From positions 1 through 28,518 of the IMG/VR virus record IMGVR_UViG_3300014492_000711: a stretch of DNA of 28,518 bases. The stretch is one strand, 5' to 3'. Below the pieces are notes generated by a model. The model ran no database searches. It was not told where the DNA came from and saw only the letters and a program-made list of their open reading frames with translations. The position numbers were made by a program, and so were the translations under genes. Positions 1 through 6,302 of the stretch are shown here, piece after piece (within the stretch, counting starts at the first letter, position 1; each line of letters starts with the position of its first letter). The stretch comes from a virus.

Positions 1-1137
1 ATGACGGTCATTCTGGATTCCGATCCAGAAGTGTATCGGCTCGGTTTCGGCGATGAGGCCGCTCTGGGGACGATTCGCGCTGCAAGTGCGAAGAATTTGT
101 TCGACCTTCGGGAGCAATCCGGTGTGCGGATTGGTGTTGTCATTTCGGATGACACGACGATGGTCTATTCCCCGGTGTCGAAGAATATTGAGGCGGGTTC
201 GACCTCGGTGGAGAAGCCCAATGCCGTTGTGCTCTCGGGCAGTGCGGCTGACCGTATCGCCGCTGCCGCTGGTTCGGATACACGCGAAGACGCCCCCCGC
301 CCTGAAGTCGGGAGCAAGGCCCTTGAGCCGGCCAAAGTTCAGCAGATGCAGGCTGACCTGAAAACCAACCCGCCAAAGCCGTTCGATATCACACGGAAGA
401 TGAATGTCTTTACGTCCAAGGTTCAGTATGTCGAATTCTCCGCATTGAACTACCGGCTCACGACGCGGCAGATACCGTTGCCACCGGAACTCGTCGATGT
501 GGCCGACGACGATCTTAGAAATCGCATTAGCAGTCGAATCCGGGCGCCCTTGGACGGCATCGGCAAGCTAGAGGTTACGGTCGACAACAACGGGAAACCG
601 GAGTCGATCAAGTTCGATGACGGCTGGCTCAATAAAGAAAGAAAGCGGATCGAGGACGAGTTTACATTTCAGATCAACAATTTTGGGCGGGTGATCCTGT
701 ATAGCGACCGGGGTGCGTTCGATAAGGCGACATCCAGGTTCAAAACGATTGTTGAGAAGTATCAGGACGCGCTGCGCGATACGCTGGTCACGAAACAGTC
801 GGAGTTCGAGAAGCGCATCGTTGATGAATTCTCGCGGAGGTGGGAGCAGAACCCGCCGAAGCATTTTGCGCGATGGGGTATCGAGGCCACGCCTGAAAAA
901 ATCAGGGGCGAACTACAGCGACTGGCCCAGGAGCTTTTCAAAAGCGCCATCACGTTCGACGCGCCGGTCGTGAAGATTTTATACAAGAACGTGGCGCCGG
1001 AGAACATCCGCGACAACAGGTTTCTTGAGGCATTGAAAAGCATCATGCTCAAGAGGCGCGTTCCGCAAGCCATTATCGAGTCGCTTTTCGAGTCGGGACA
1101 GGCCGCGCCTGAGACCGGCGCTTTTCTGGGTCGATGA
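1..1137 (+). CDS. PLD-like domain protein, probably 5'-truncated by window edge
   Basis: The reading frame is open from the first base, so the ATG at base 1 may be the true start or an internal methionine. The first 85 residues (ILDSDPEVYRLGFGDEAAL, then GVRIGVVISDDTTMVYSP, then PNAVVLSG) recall the second half of a phospholipase D-like fold seen in uncharacterised bacterial proteins whose N-terminus carries the first catalytic half. That half would lie upstream of this window. No HxK motif is visible here, so enzymatic activity cannot be claimed. The middle and C-terminal parts (about residues 120-378) are charged and helical and I do not recognise them. Its TGA is immediately followed by the HNH gene, so the two are probably co-transcribed. 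The family assignment is from memory of similar proteins and is moderate to weak. Confidence 0.55.
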   Translation: MTVILDSDPEVYRLGFGDEAALGTIRAASAKNLFDLREQSGVRIGVVISDDTTMVYSPVSKNIEAGSTSVEKPNAVVLSGSAADRIAAAAGSDTREDAPRPEVGSKALEPAKVQQMQADLKTNPPKPFDITRKMNVFTSKVQYVEFSALNYRLTTRQIPLPPELVDVADDDLRNRISSRIRAPLDGIGKLEVTVDNNGKPESIKFDDGWLNKERKRIEDEFTFQINNFGRVILYSDRGAFDKATSRFKTIVEKYQDALRDTLVTKQSEFEKRIVDEFSRRWEQNPPKHFARWGIEATPEKIRGELQRLAQELFKSAITFDAPVVKILYKNVAPENIRDNRFLEALKSIMLKRRVPQAIIESLFESGQAAPETGAFLGR

Positions 1138-1905
1138 GTGATGATGGCCCCCGAAAATCCACCCGGCTTCGTCGTGCGCACTGAGGCGCAGAAGGCGGCG
1201 TCGGACAACGGCTATCGGCAGGAACGCGGCGTCGAGAGCGGGTGGCTGCACTACGCCTCGACCACAGCGCCGGGTTCGATCTGGATCGCCGGCGCTTCCG
1301 ACCATGGCCCCTGGCTGCTGTCACTCGACCATTCCGGTGTTGCTACGGAGATCGGCGCTCTCCCGGCGGCGCCCGTCCGCGGGCCAGGGCTGGCGACCTT
1401 CATGCTACCAAACGTTACGGAACTGCACGTTGCGCTTGACCGTGTCTACAAGCTTGCCATGAGCTTGCCGGAAGCGCCGCTCGATCGCTTCAAGGCCAAA
1501 ACGGCCAATCTTCCCCGGACGACCGAAGCCGAGCGGATGGTAATCCAGCGCATTGGCCAAGATGTATTCCGCGAAGCCCTGATGAACTACTGGGGCAGCC
1601 GTTGCCCGCTCACCGGTATCACCGAACCGGGCCTACTTCGCGCATCCCATATCGTGCCTTGGGCTGACTGCACCGACGCGCAGCGCCTAGATGTGCATAA
1701 CGGTCTTCTGCTTTCCGCGCTTTGGGACGCGGCCTTTGATCGGGGGCTTATCAGCGTCGCCGATGACGGCACAGTTCTCGTCAGTCCTCAACTTAGCGAG
1801 GCGGCACGTAAGACGCTGAACGTAGCCGCGGCGCCGCTGCTTACGGGCCTACATCATGCACACCGTGCAAACTTGGCACTTCACCGCGCTCGCAACGGCT
1901 TTTGA
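1138..1905 (+). CDS. HNH endonuclease (HNH_2-type)
   Basis: The 255-residue product ends in a clear HNH nuclease module at about residues 152-222. It has CPLTG (156-160), the ASHIVPW core with catalytic His171, DVHNGLLL with Asn188, and the FDRGLISVADDG strand, in the spacing of HNH_2 proteins (PF13391). Residues 35-110 form an N-terminal domain of beta-strand character (SIWIAGASDHGPWLLSL) that often precedes this module in alphaproteobacteria and may bind DNA. The start is GTG at 1138, directly after the stop of the preceding gene; ATG codons at 1141 and 1144 are in frame and equally plausible. No strong Shine-Dalgarno is visible, which fits translational coupling. The expected activity is DNA cleavage. 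The biological role (restriction or defence against host self-DNA versus invaders) is not shown by sequence. Confidence 0.85.
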   Translation: MMMAPENPPGFVVRTEAQKAASDNGYRQERGVESGWLHYASTTAPGSIWIAGASDHGPWLLSLDHSGVATEIGALPAAPVRGPGLATFMLPNVTELHVALDRVYKLAMSLPEAPLDRFKAKTANLPRTTEAERMVIQRIGQDVFREALMNYWGSRCPLTGITEPGLLRASHIVPWADCTDAQRLDVHNGLLLSALWDAAFDRGLISVADDGTVLVSPQLSEAARKTLNVAAAPLLTGLHHAHRANLALHRARNGF

Positions 1906-2361
1906 TGGCTCTGGCTGGACGTTGCATGCTGGAAGTCATGGCACGAGTTTTTGTATATCTCCACCTCAGCACTGCGGCGTTTCCGATTTAGATTGATTGG
2001 AATTAGGTCGATCGAAGCAGGGAAAAAGGCTTCAAAGACGAATTCAAGGCGGACCCGTGTCAATGAGTGCCGATGGCATCTATGCCGACAGTCAATGCCC
2101 TACCCGACGAGCTTTGGACTAAGATCAGCATCTAGTTTTACAAGTACGCGGCCGATGCAGTTTTCAAGGCCCTAGTTGAATGGCGCGCCAACCATCGCAC
2201 AAAAGTACGATCGCCAAAGAGGATCGAAAGGGCGCGTTAGCACTCTGTCCGTGACGCCCAAAATATTTCACAATAATCGCAATAACTTAACCTATTGGGT
2301 TGAATTTCTTCGCCGACTCACCGTATATTGGCAAAGCAAATTTAAGCGCAGGAGGCGCGCC
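1906..2361. other. gene-poor spacer upstream of the HTH/ImmA gene
   Basis: These 456 bases are visibly AT-richer than the flanks and hold no convincing intact gene. A plus-strand frame from the ATG at 2082 to the TAG at 2238-2240 reads like coding sequence (MPTVNALPDELWTKISI, then FYKYAADAVFKALVEW) but is broken by a TAG at 2133-2135, so it may be a decayed gene fragment. The 3' end contains the putative promoter described separately. No tRNA, insertion-sequence end or long repeat was seen. Confidence 0.4.
2300..2329 (+). promoter_or_regulatory. putative sigma-70-type promoter for the HTH/ImmA gene
   Basis: TTGAAT at 2300-2305 and TATATT at 2324-2329 are separated by 18 bases. The -10 box lies 32 bases before the ATG at 2362. 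The preceding stretch (2260-2300) is AT-rich, unlike most of the window. The assignment is by inspection of consensus resemblance only. Confidence 0.4.
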
Positions 2362-3291
2362 ATGTTGACCCCGTTTGGGATTGCAGTGCGAAAACTACGG
2401 CTCGACAAGGGTATGAGACTCTTGGATCTTGCCCGCCTCACGGCCCGCAGCGCCGCCTTCATCTCCGCCATCGAAACGGGCAAGAAGTCGATCCCCGACG
2501 CTTATGTTGCGTTGATTGCCCGGGCGATGAAGCTTTCGGCAGCTGAAATCAAGGAATTACGCCGCGCCGCAGATCGTACGCGGAAAGAAGTGCAGGTGGC
2601 GAAGCTGCCAGAAGACCAACGTGAACTTGTGGCGGCATTCGCCCGCAAGCTCGATGAGCTTCCAAGCGCAATGATGGCAGACTTGAAAAAGATTGTCCTG
2701 AAATCGTCATCCAGCGACATCCCATTTCATCGGAAACGGCGTGGGATATTTGTACCGCCGATGTCTACCGATGTGATCCGCGATTTCGCCGACAAGGTAC
2801 GGTCCGCGTTCGTTGAAGATTCGCAGATTGATTTTCCAATCATGGATGTCTTGGAGTTTCGAATGGCTAACTTGATTGACGGATTTTATGTCGATGTCCA
2901 GGACAAAGAGACGATGGGCCCCGATGAAGGACGAGTTGTTGCGGGCGAAAATGTCATTGCTTTGCGAGAAGACGTGTACGCAGGCGCCTGGGAAGGCAAT
3001 GGCCGTGATAGGTTCACTGCGTGTCACGAGCTTGCGCATTTTCTATTGCACAGAACGGTGACTATGGCTCGAATGAGAGACGATGCAGACAAGATTTATT
3101 GTGATGCCGAATGGCAAGCAGACACGTTTGCCGGGACGCTATTGATGTCTCCTCGGCATCTGCATCAGTTCAAGGATGCTGACGAGGCAGCCGCGGCTTG
3201 CAAAATGAGTCCTCCGGCGGCACAGGTCATGTGGAAAAAATACACTGGAGAGGGACGCTTCAAAAGTTCGTCACCTCAACCAGCTTTGTAA
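2362..3291 (+). CDS. XRE-family HTH regulator fused to ImmA/IrrE-type metallopeptidase
   Basis: The frame is open from a TTG at 2176, but the ATG at 2362 is chosen because it has a strong Shine-Dalgarno (AGGAGG, 2350-2355) and the HTH starts right after it. The result is 309 residues. Residues 5-60 are a Cro/C1-type helix-turn-helix (VRKLRLDKGMRLLDLARL, then AAFISAIETGKKSIP). Residues about 160-290 are an ImmA/IrrE domain with the zinc motif HELAH (222-226) and the downstream AEWQADTFAGTLLMSP segment, where Glu250 is the likely third ligand. Known relatives are prophage regulators in which the peptidase cleaves or relieves a repressor (ImmA/ImmR, IrrE/DdrO). Here both functions sit on one chain, as in many XRE-COG2856 proteins. 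It may control lysogeny or a stress-linked switch. That it controls this prophage is inference, since no cognate operator or lysogeny neighbour is present. Confidence 0.88.
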   Translation: MLTPFGIAVRKLRLDKGMRLLDLARLTARSAAFISAIETGKKSIPDAYVALIARAMKLSAAEIKELRRAADRTRKEVQVAKLPEDQRELVAAFARKLDELPSAMMADLKKIVLKSSSSDIPFHRKRRGIFVPPMSTDVIRDFADKVRSAFVEDSQIDFPIMDVLEFRMANLIDGFYVDVQDKETMGPDEGRVVAGENVIALREDVYAGAWEGNGRDRFTACHELAHFLLHRTVTMARMRDDADKIYCDAEWQADTFAGTLLMSPRHLHQFKDADEAAAACKMSPPAAQVMWKKYTGEGRFKSSSPQPAL

Positions 3292-3310
3292 GGGAGGCAG
3301 TTGGATAAAA

Positions 3311-3340
3311 AGCCGCCGGGTGCTTGAACACCCGGCGGCT
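3311..3340 (-). terminator. Rho-independent terminator-like hairpin, minus orientation
   Basis: A perfect 12-bp stem (AGCCGCCGGGTG at 3311-3322 with CACCCGGCGGCT at 3329-3340) closes a six-base loop. The AAAAA on its left reads as TTTTT on the minus strand, so the canonical U-tract is on that strand. On the plus strand no T-run follows. It lies 19 bases after the stop of the HTH/ImmA gene. It could end that transcript imperfectly or terminate a minus-strand transcript coming from the leader region to its right. Confidence 0.6.
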
Positions 3341-3362
3341 CCGGATACCGCCCCGCGCGGAT

Positions 3363-3441
3363 GAGAGCCGACGTGGGACAGGCCTTGCTAGGCGAGTTGA
3401 TTTTGAATCAACTCGTTGCCCGCGGTCAATGGCTGGCTCTC
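3363..3441 (+). other. structured leader with nested inverted repeats before the GIY-YIG-like gene
   Basis: GAGAGCC (3363-3369) can pair with GGCTCTC (3435-3441). Inside lies a perfect 9-bp hairpin, GAGTTGATT (3394-3402) with AATCAACTC (3406-3414). GCC and GGC triplets flank a possible small arm at about 3383-3393. The outline resembles a tRNA: a 7-bp closing stem, and a central arm whose 7-base loop could display TTG on the plus strand or CAA on the minus strand. The T-arm consensus is missing on both strands, so it is not called a tRNA. It ends 23 bases before the ATG at 3465 and may be a regulatory 5' leader or a small RNA. Confidence 0.4.
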
Positions 3442-3464
3442 GCATGCCTGATAGGAGAGCCATA

Positions 3465-3815
3465 ATGGCAAATCAGGAAACATGTACCTGGGTAGGTAAA
3501 TCCGGCACCAGGTACACCTACTACGTCTACCCGCGCCACCCCAACCTCAATGAGGGGCAGGACGGGAATTACATCTACGCTAAGAAGAATAGTGATGGCC
3601 GATGGGTGCCTGTGTACATGGGAGAGGGAGACCTCGCAAAGAGAGCGACGTCCGATCACCATCGCATTAGGTGCATCGACTCCAAAGGTGCAACTCATGT
3701 TCACCTGCACCTGAACGCCAAGAAAGAAGACAGGCGCGCAGAGGAGCAAGACCTTCTGGCAAACTACGTAAACGCGTTATCGCCGGAAGGATGCAACGTT
3801 AGCCCAACTGGGTGA
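3465..3815 (+). CDS. small GIY-YIG-like protein
   Basis: The product has 116 residues. The start at ATG 3465 is supported by GGAGAG eight to twelve bases upstream; longer in-frame extensions run through the structured leader and have no better signal. The motif order is that of a GIY-YIG nuclease: YIYAKK (36-41), then YMGEGDLAKR (51-60) with the conserved arginine, a HVHLHLN strand (79-84), an acidic helix with EEQDLL (93-98), and a final CN (110-111). The usual first GIY is degenerate, so catalytic competence is uncertain. Small stand-alone proteins of this kind are usually annotated hypothetical. The gene is isolated: a hairpin lies before it and a terminator directly behind it, which suggests an independent unit. 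Confidence 0.6.
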   Translation: MANQETCTWVGKSGTRYTYYVYPRHPNLNEGQDGNYIYAKKNSDGRWVPVYMGEGDLAKRATSDHHRIRCIDSKGATHVHLHLNAKKEDRRAEEQDLLANYVNALSPEGCNVSPTG

Positions 3816-3823
3816 CGACAAAA

Positions 3824-3847
3824 GAGCCCAGCCCATCGGCTGGGCTC
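3824..3847. terminator. bidirectional Rho-independent terminator between convergent genes
   Basis: GAGCCCAGCC (3824-3833) and GGCTGGGCTC (3838-3847) form a perfect 10-bp stem with a CATC loop. ATTTT follows on the plus strand, and AAAA precedes it, giving TTTT on the minus strand. It sits between the GIY-YIG-like gene and the left end of the phage late operon, so it can end both transcripts. The spacing, eight bases after the TGA at 3813-3815, is typical. Confidence 0.8.
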
Positions 3848-3888
3848 ATTTTGCGCTTGATCGCGACTGGCCGACACTCACCTTTGTC

Positions 3889-4176
3889 CTATTGGCGGTG
3901 AACATTTGAGGCTTGTTCGATTCGATCGAGCCGCCGTTCAATCGCGATGAGCTTCTCGTCCTGGCGCGCCGCCAGAACGACCACCTTTGCGAGCTGCTGG
4001 AGTGTGTTTTCGATTTTTGCTACGCGCTGATCGACATTCTGTAGCTCGACCCGCATTCCGTAAAAGGCGCCTGCACCTGCGATAATGAAACTGACGGCGG
4101 TCAGGACGTGGCCGTAGTTTATCGTTGGATCAAAGCGTGGCTTGGGCTGCCGGTTTGCGCTGATCTCATCGCTCAT
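3889..4176 (-). CDS. small membrane protein with C-terminal coiled coil, lysis region
   Basis: The product has 95 residues. A hydrophilic N-terminus of about 20 residues is followed by one transmembrane helix (about 21-41) and then a long heptad-like helix with VDQRVAKIENTLQQL and AIERRLDRIEQ. The ATG at 4176 has AGCGAGGT as Shine-Dalgarno. It is the last gene of the minus-strand phage operon, directly after two holin-like genes. A single TM plus coiled coil next to an endolysin suggests a lysis accessory (holin, antiholin or spanin-like role). That is inferred from position only, since I do not recognise a named family. Confidence 0.7.
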   Translation of the reverse strand: MSDEISANRQPKPRFDPTINYGHVLTAVSFIIAGAGAFYGMRVELQNVDQRVAKIENTLQQLAKVVVLAARQDEKLIAIERRLDRIEQASNVHRQ

Positions 4177-4200
4177 CGATACCTCGCTGCAAACAACGAC

Positions 4201-4590
4201 CTATCGCCGGAATATCCGCGCGACCTTCTCGATCGACCGGCCGCCCACATATGCGGTGACAATCATGCCGGTCCAATCGGCGACCATGCCGGTGATAGGA
4301 TCGGTGGCGCCGAGGCCGAACACCTTGTCCCACACGATTACTTTCCAGAGATAGATGATCACAGGCGCAGCCAGCAGCGGCCGGATGATGGCGGTGTACC
4401 AGCGGCCTTGCTCGGCAATGATGACGGCGGTGGCCTCTTTCCGCGCCTCGATCTCCGCTTCGATTTCCTTGACTGCGAGGTCGGCCGCGATCCGATCCTT
4501 CGTGTTTGCCGCATCGAGCTTCGCCTTGTAGGCATTGATCAACCCGGCAATTACCGGCCCACCGAGGAAACTTGCTAGCCACGTCCACAT
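4201..4590 (-). CDS. three-TM holin-like phage protein
   Basis: The frame is open further upstream, but the ATG at 4590 is chosen because it overlaps the TGA of the preceding gene by one base (TGATG). This gives 129 residues. Hydrophobic segments lie at about 3-20, 64-88 and 100-115. They are separated by a charged helix (residues 22-56, rich in Lys/Glu/Asp) containing IAADLAVKEIEAEIEARKE. The WYTAIIRPLLAAPVIIYLWK segment is typical of 3-TM phage holin-like proteins of alphaproteobacterial prophages. The probable role is membrane permeabilisation or timing of lysis together with the endolysin upstream. Two adjacent holin-like genes suggest a holin/antiholin pair, which is unproven. Confidence 0.75.
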   Translation of the reverse strand: MWTWLASFLGGPVIAGLINAYKAKLDAANTKDRIAADLAVKEIEAEIEARKEATAVIIAEQGRWYTAIIRPLLAAPVIIYLWKVIVWDKVFGLGATDPITGMVADWTGMIVTAYVGGRSIEKVARIFRR

Positions 4591-4871
4591 CAGCGCTCGT
4601 CCCTTTTGAGCGTGCGCCGGCGCGCAAGCTCTGTAATGAGCGCGATCGCGATCATGTAGTAAGGCACATAATGCGGATCGAGGAGGACTTGGATGTTCTC
4701 CTTCACGCCAGGAAAATCGAACACTTCGGCGACGGTGCCGAGTGCCGCGAATAGCACTCCGCCCAACGCCACGATGCGCGCCCATAGGATCGTGGCCGAG
4801 TGCTTGAACCAGCTTTTGGTCTTTTCCCACCCGGCACGAGGATTGATCACGGTAGTGATAAGCCAAGGCAT
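4590..4871 (-). CDS. two-TM holin-like phage protein
   Basis: The product has 93 residues with a short amphipathic N-terminus, hydrophobic helices at about 27-50 and 68-84, and a strongly basic C-terminal tail (ELARRRTLKRDER), the usual charge pattern of small phage holins. The ATG at 4871 is preceded by AGGAG at a good distance. It lies between the hydrolase gene and the 3-TM protein gene with minimal gaps, so it is part of the lysis operon. The assignment to a holin rests on size, topology and neighbourhood, not on a recognised family signature. Confidence 0.7.
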   Translation of the reverse strand: MPWLITTVINPRAGWEKTKSWFKHSATILWARIVALGGVLFAALGTVAEVFDFPGVKENIQVLLDPHYVPYYMIAIALITELARRRTLKRDER

Positions 4872-4880
4872 ATTCTTCTC

Positions 4881-5408
4881 CTAGGATGCGAGTGCCGTAA
4901 CAGCGGAGACGATTTTCCGGTGAATGATGGGATCGTCATCGATGAGGACGTGCGGCTGATCGCGGCGTTCGGTTATGGCGCGCGCGTTCCAGTGCTGGTC
5001 CATCTCGCCGTCGGAGCGCTCGACGACGCCGCGGCCGACTGGATCGATTTTCTGATAGGGGTTGTAGATGCGCTTGACGTTGAGCGGGACGCGAAGCGCG
5101 AATTGCGCAGCTGGATCGATCGCAGCAAGATAATCCACCGCGATGTTCAGCGTCGCGAGACGGCCCGCAATCATGATGGCCGCGTTGGCGCCGAACGAGT
5201 GGCCATGCAGCGCGATCAGCCGCCCCGAACGACGAGCGGCGACACAGGCATTGGTGAGATTCGCGACATATTCGAATCCGAAAATGCCGTGGTCGTCGGT
5301 CGTGGCGCTGACGCCGGCGATTTGGTTCAGGAGGCCAGTCAGCGTGACCATGCCGTTCGACGGAAATCGGCCGAGGCCACGAATATTAAAGGCGCGGACA
5401 TTGTTCAT
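4881..5408 (-). CDS. alpha/beta hydrolase (lipase/esterase-like) in the lysis cassette
   Basis: The product has 175 residues. The nucleophile elbow GHSFG (69-73, Ser71) is followed by AAIDPA with Asp98 and a late His163 (DDPIIHRKI), in the order of an alpha/beta hydrolase catalytic triad. The fold is compact, as in class-3-lipase-like or lysin-B-like proteins. No signal peptide is seen, so export would need the holin or lysis itself. The gene begins nine bases after the stop of the endolysin and is followed by holin-like genes. This placement suggests a role in envelope disruption, perhaps ester cleavage in outer-membrane lipids. Mycobacteriophage LysB is an analogy, and homology cannot be judged here. 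Confidence 0.72.
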   Translation of the reverse strand: MNNVRAFNIRGLGRFPSNGMVTLTGLLNQIAGVSATTDDHGIFGFEYVANLTNACVAARRSGRLIALHGHSFGANAAIMIAGRLATLNIAVDYLAAIDPAAQFALRVPLNVKRIYNPYQKIDPVGRGVVERSDGEMDQHWNARAITERRDQPHVLIDDDPIIHRKIVSAVTALAS

Positions 5409-5417
5409 GGTCGCGCC

Positions 5418-6224
5418 CTAGACGACCGGCACCGGCACGAGGCCCGGTGTTGGCGCGTGCTGCGCCCGCTGCTGCCAATAGTGGAAGGCGATCCAACCGA
5501 CGCCGGAGACCAGGACGAGACCGCCGACCACGGCAACAATCGTCCAAGGGTCATGACTGGAGTCGTGCAGCGTCTTGGCGACGGCACCGCCGGCGGCGAC
5601 CGGTGTCGCGGTCGCCACTTTCTGCAACGTCTTCGGAACGGGTACGACGCCCTTCGCGGGCGCCGCTTGGTTCGGCACCGGTAGTTTCGCGGTGGCTGCA
5701 ATCGGGTGAGCAGCAAGATTGAGCGAGAACGCCTTGACCTCGGCGACGCGGCGAGCCCAGCCATTGCCGAACACCGGCCAGGTTTTGAGCGCCATCAAGA
5801 ACCGGAGGCGCTCGTCGTTGATCGCCACGATGATCGCCTTGGCATCGCGCTTGGCGACGGCGTTGAGAACCTGGTCGGTGACAACGCTGGTATCGTCCGG
5901 CAAACCAACGACGCGGCGCAGAACTCTGCCGCTGCGCCCGATCCCCGAATTCACGCCATAGTCGAAGATGCTGTAGTCGACGCCAGCGGGCAGCTCATCG
6001 CAGCGCTGGGCGGCCCAGTATTTCGTGCGGTAGATCGACTTGGCCTCGTCGAGCCTCATTGCCCGAACGTCGGCCGCCGTGGCATTCGGCTTCACGTACT
6101 TGCGGTAGTCGTAAATGGTGATGCCGAAATTGGTCGGCCCGCCGGGATCTGAAGGCTGGTTGGTGTATCCGCCCTCATGAGCGAGCAGGCGCCGCAGCGC
6201 CTCGTCGTAGGTCGAAGCCGCCAT
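5418..6224 (-). CDS. phage endolysin, GH108 N-acetylmuramidase with C-terminal TM helix
   Basis: The product has 268 residues. The N-terminus carries the GH108 signature LLAHEGGYTNQPSDPGGPTN, with Glu17 in EGGY as the expected catalytic acid, and YWAAQRCDELPAGVDYSIFDYGVNSG follows the family pattern. Residues about 90-170 match the associated PG_binding_3-type domain. A proline/alanine-rich linker (about 172-225) leads to one membrane helix (227-249) and a short tail. It degrades peptidoglycan at host lysis. The ATG at 6224 has GGAGGAG three bases upstream of ACA-ATG spacing. The C-terminal helix is unusual against soluble lambda-type endolysins and may tether the enzyme before lysis. It opens the lysis cassette. 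Confidence 0.9.
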   Translation of the reverse strand: MAASTYDEALRRLLAHEGGYTNQPSDPGGPTNFGITIYDYRKYVKPNATAADVRAMRLDEAKSIYRTKYWAAQRCDELPAGVDYSIFDYGVNSGIGRSGRVLRRVVGLPDDTSVVTDQVLNAVAKRDAKAIIVAINDERLRFLMALKTWPVFGNGWARRVAEVKAFSLNLAAHPIAATAKLPVPNQAAPAKGVVPVPKTLQKVATATPVAAGGAVAKTLHDSSHDPWTIVAVVGGLVLVSGVGWIAFHYWQQRAQHAPTPGLVPVPVV

Positions 6225-6246
6225 TGTCTCCTCCGCAAATAAAAAT

Positions 6247-6264
6247 GGCCGCCCGCGGGCGGCC
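6247..6264 (-). terminator. terminator-like palindrome before the lysis cassette
   Basis: An 18-base perfect palindrome, GGCCGCCCGCGGGCGGCC, is followed on the minus strand by ATTTTTATTT. It lies between the stop of the upstream phage gene (6303) and the endolysin ATG (6224). It has the hairpin-plus-U-tract form of a Rho-independent terminator, so it would end or attenuate tail-gene transcription ahead of lysis genes unless antitermination operates. Confidence 0.65.
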
Positions 6265-6302
6265 CTTGGCGTGATGACTGTCGTGGTACTGGTGACGCGA
6301 GG

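Noticed and set aside
3363-3441. tRNA-Leu(CAA) on the minus strand or tRNA-Gln(TTG) on the plus strand
   Set aside because: The closing stem and anticodon-like arm are good, but no T-arm with GTTCRA, no canonical D-loop and no CCA-proximal context are present on either strand.
4800-5684. 294-codon plus-strand open frame over the lysis genes
   Set aside because: It is antisense to the hydrolase and endolysin, which have clear catalytic motifs; the plus-strand product is low-complexity Arg/Asp/Gly sequence.
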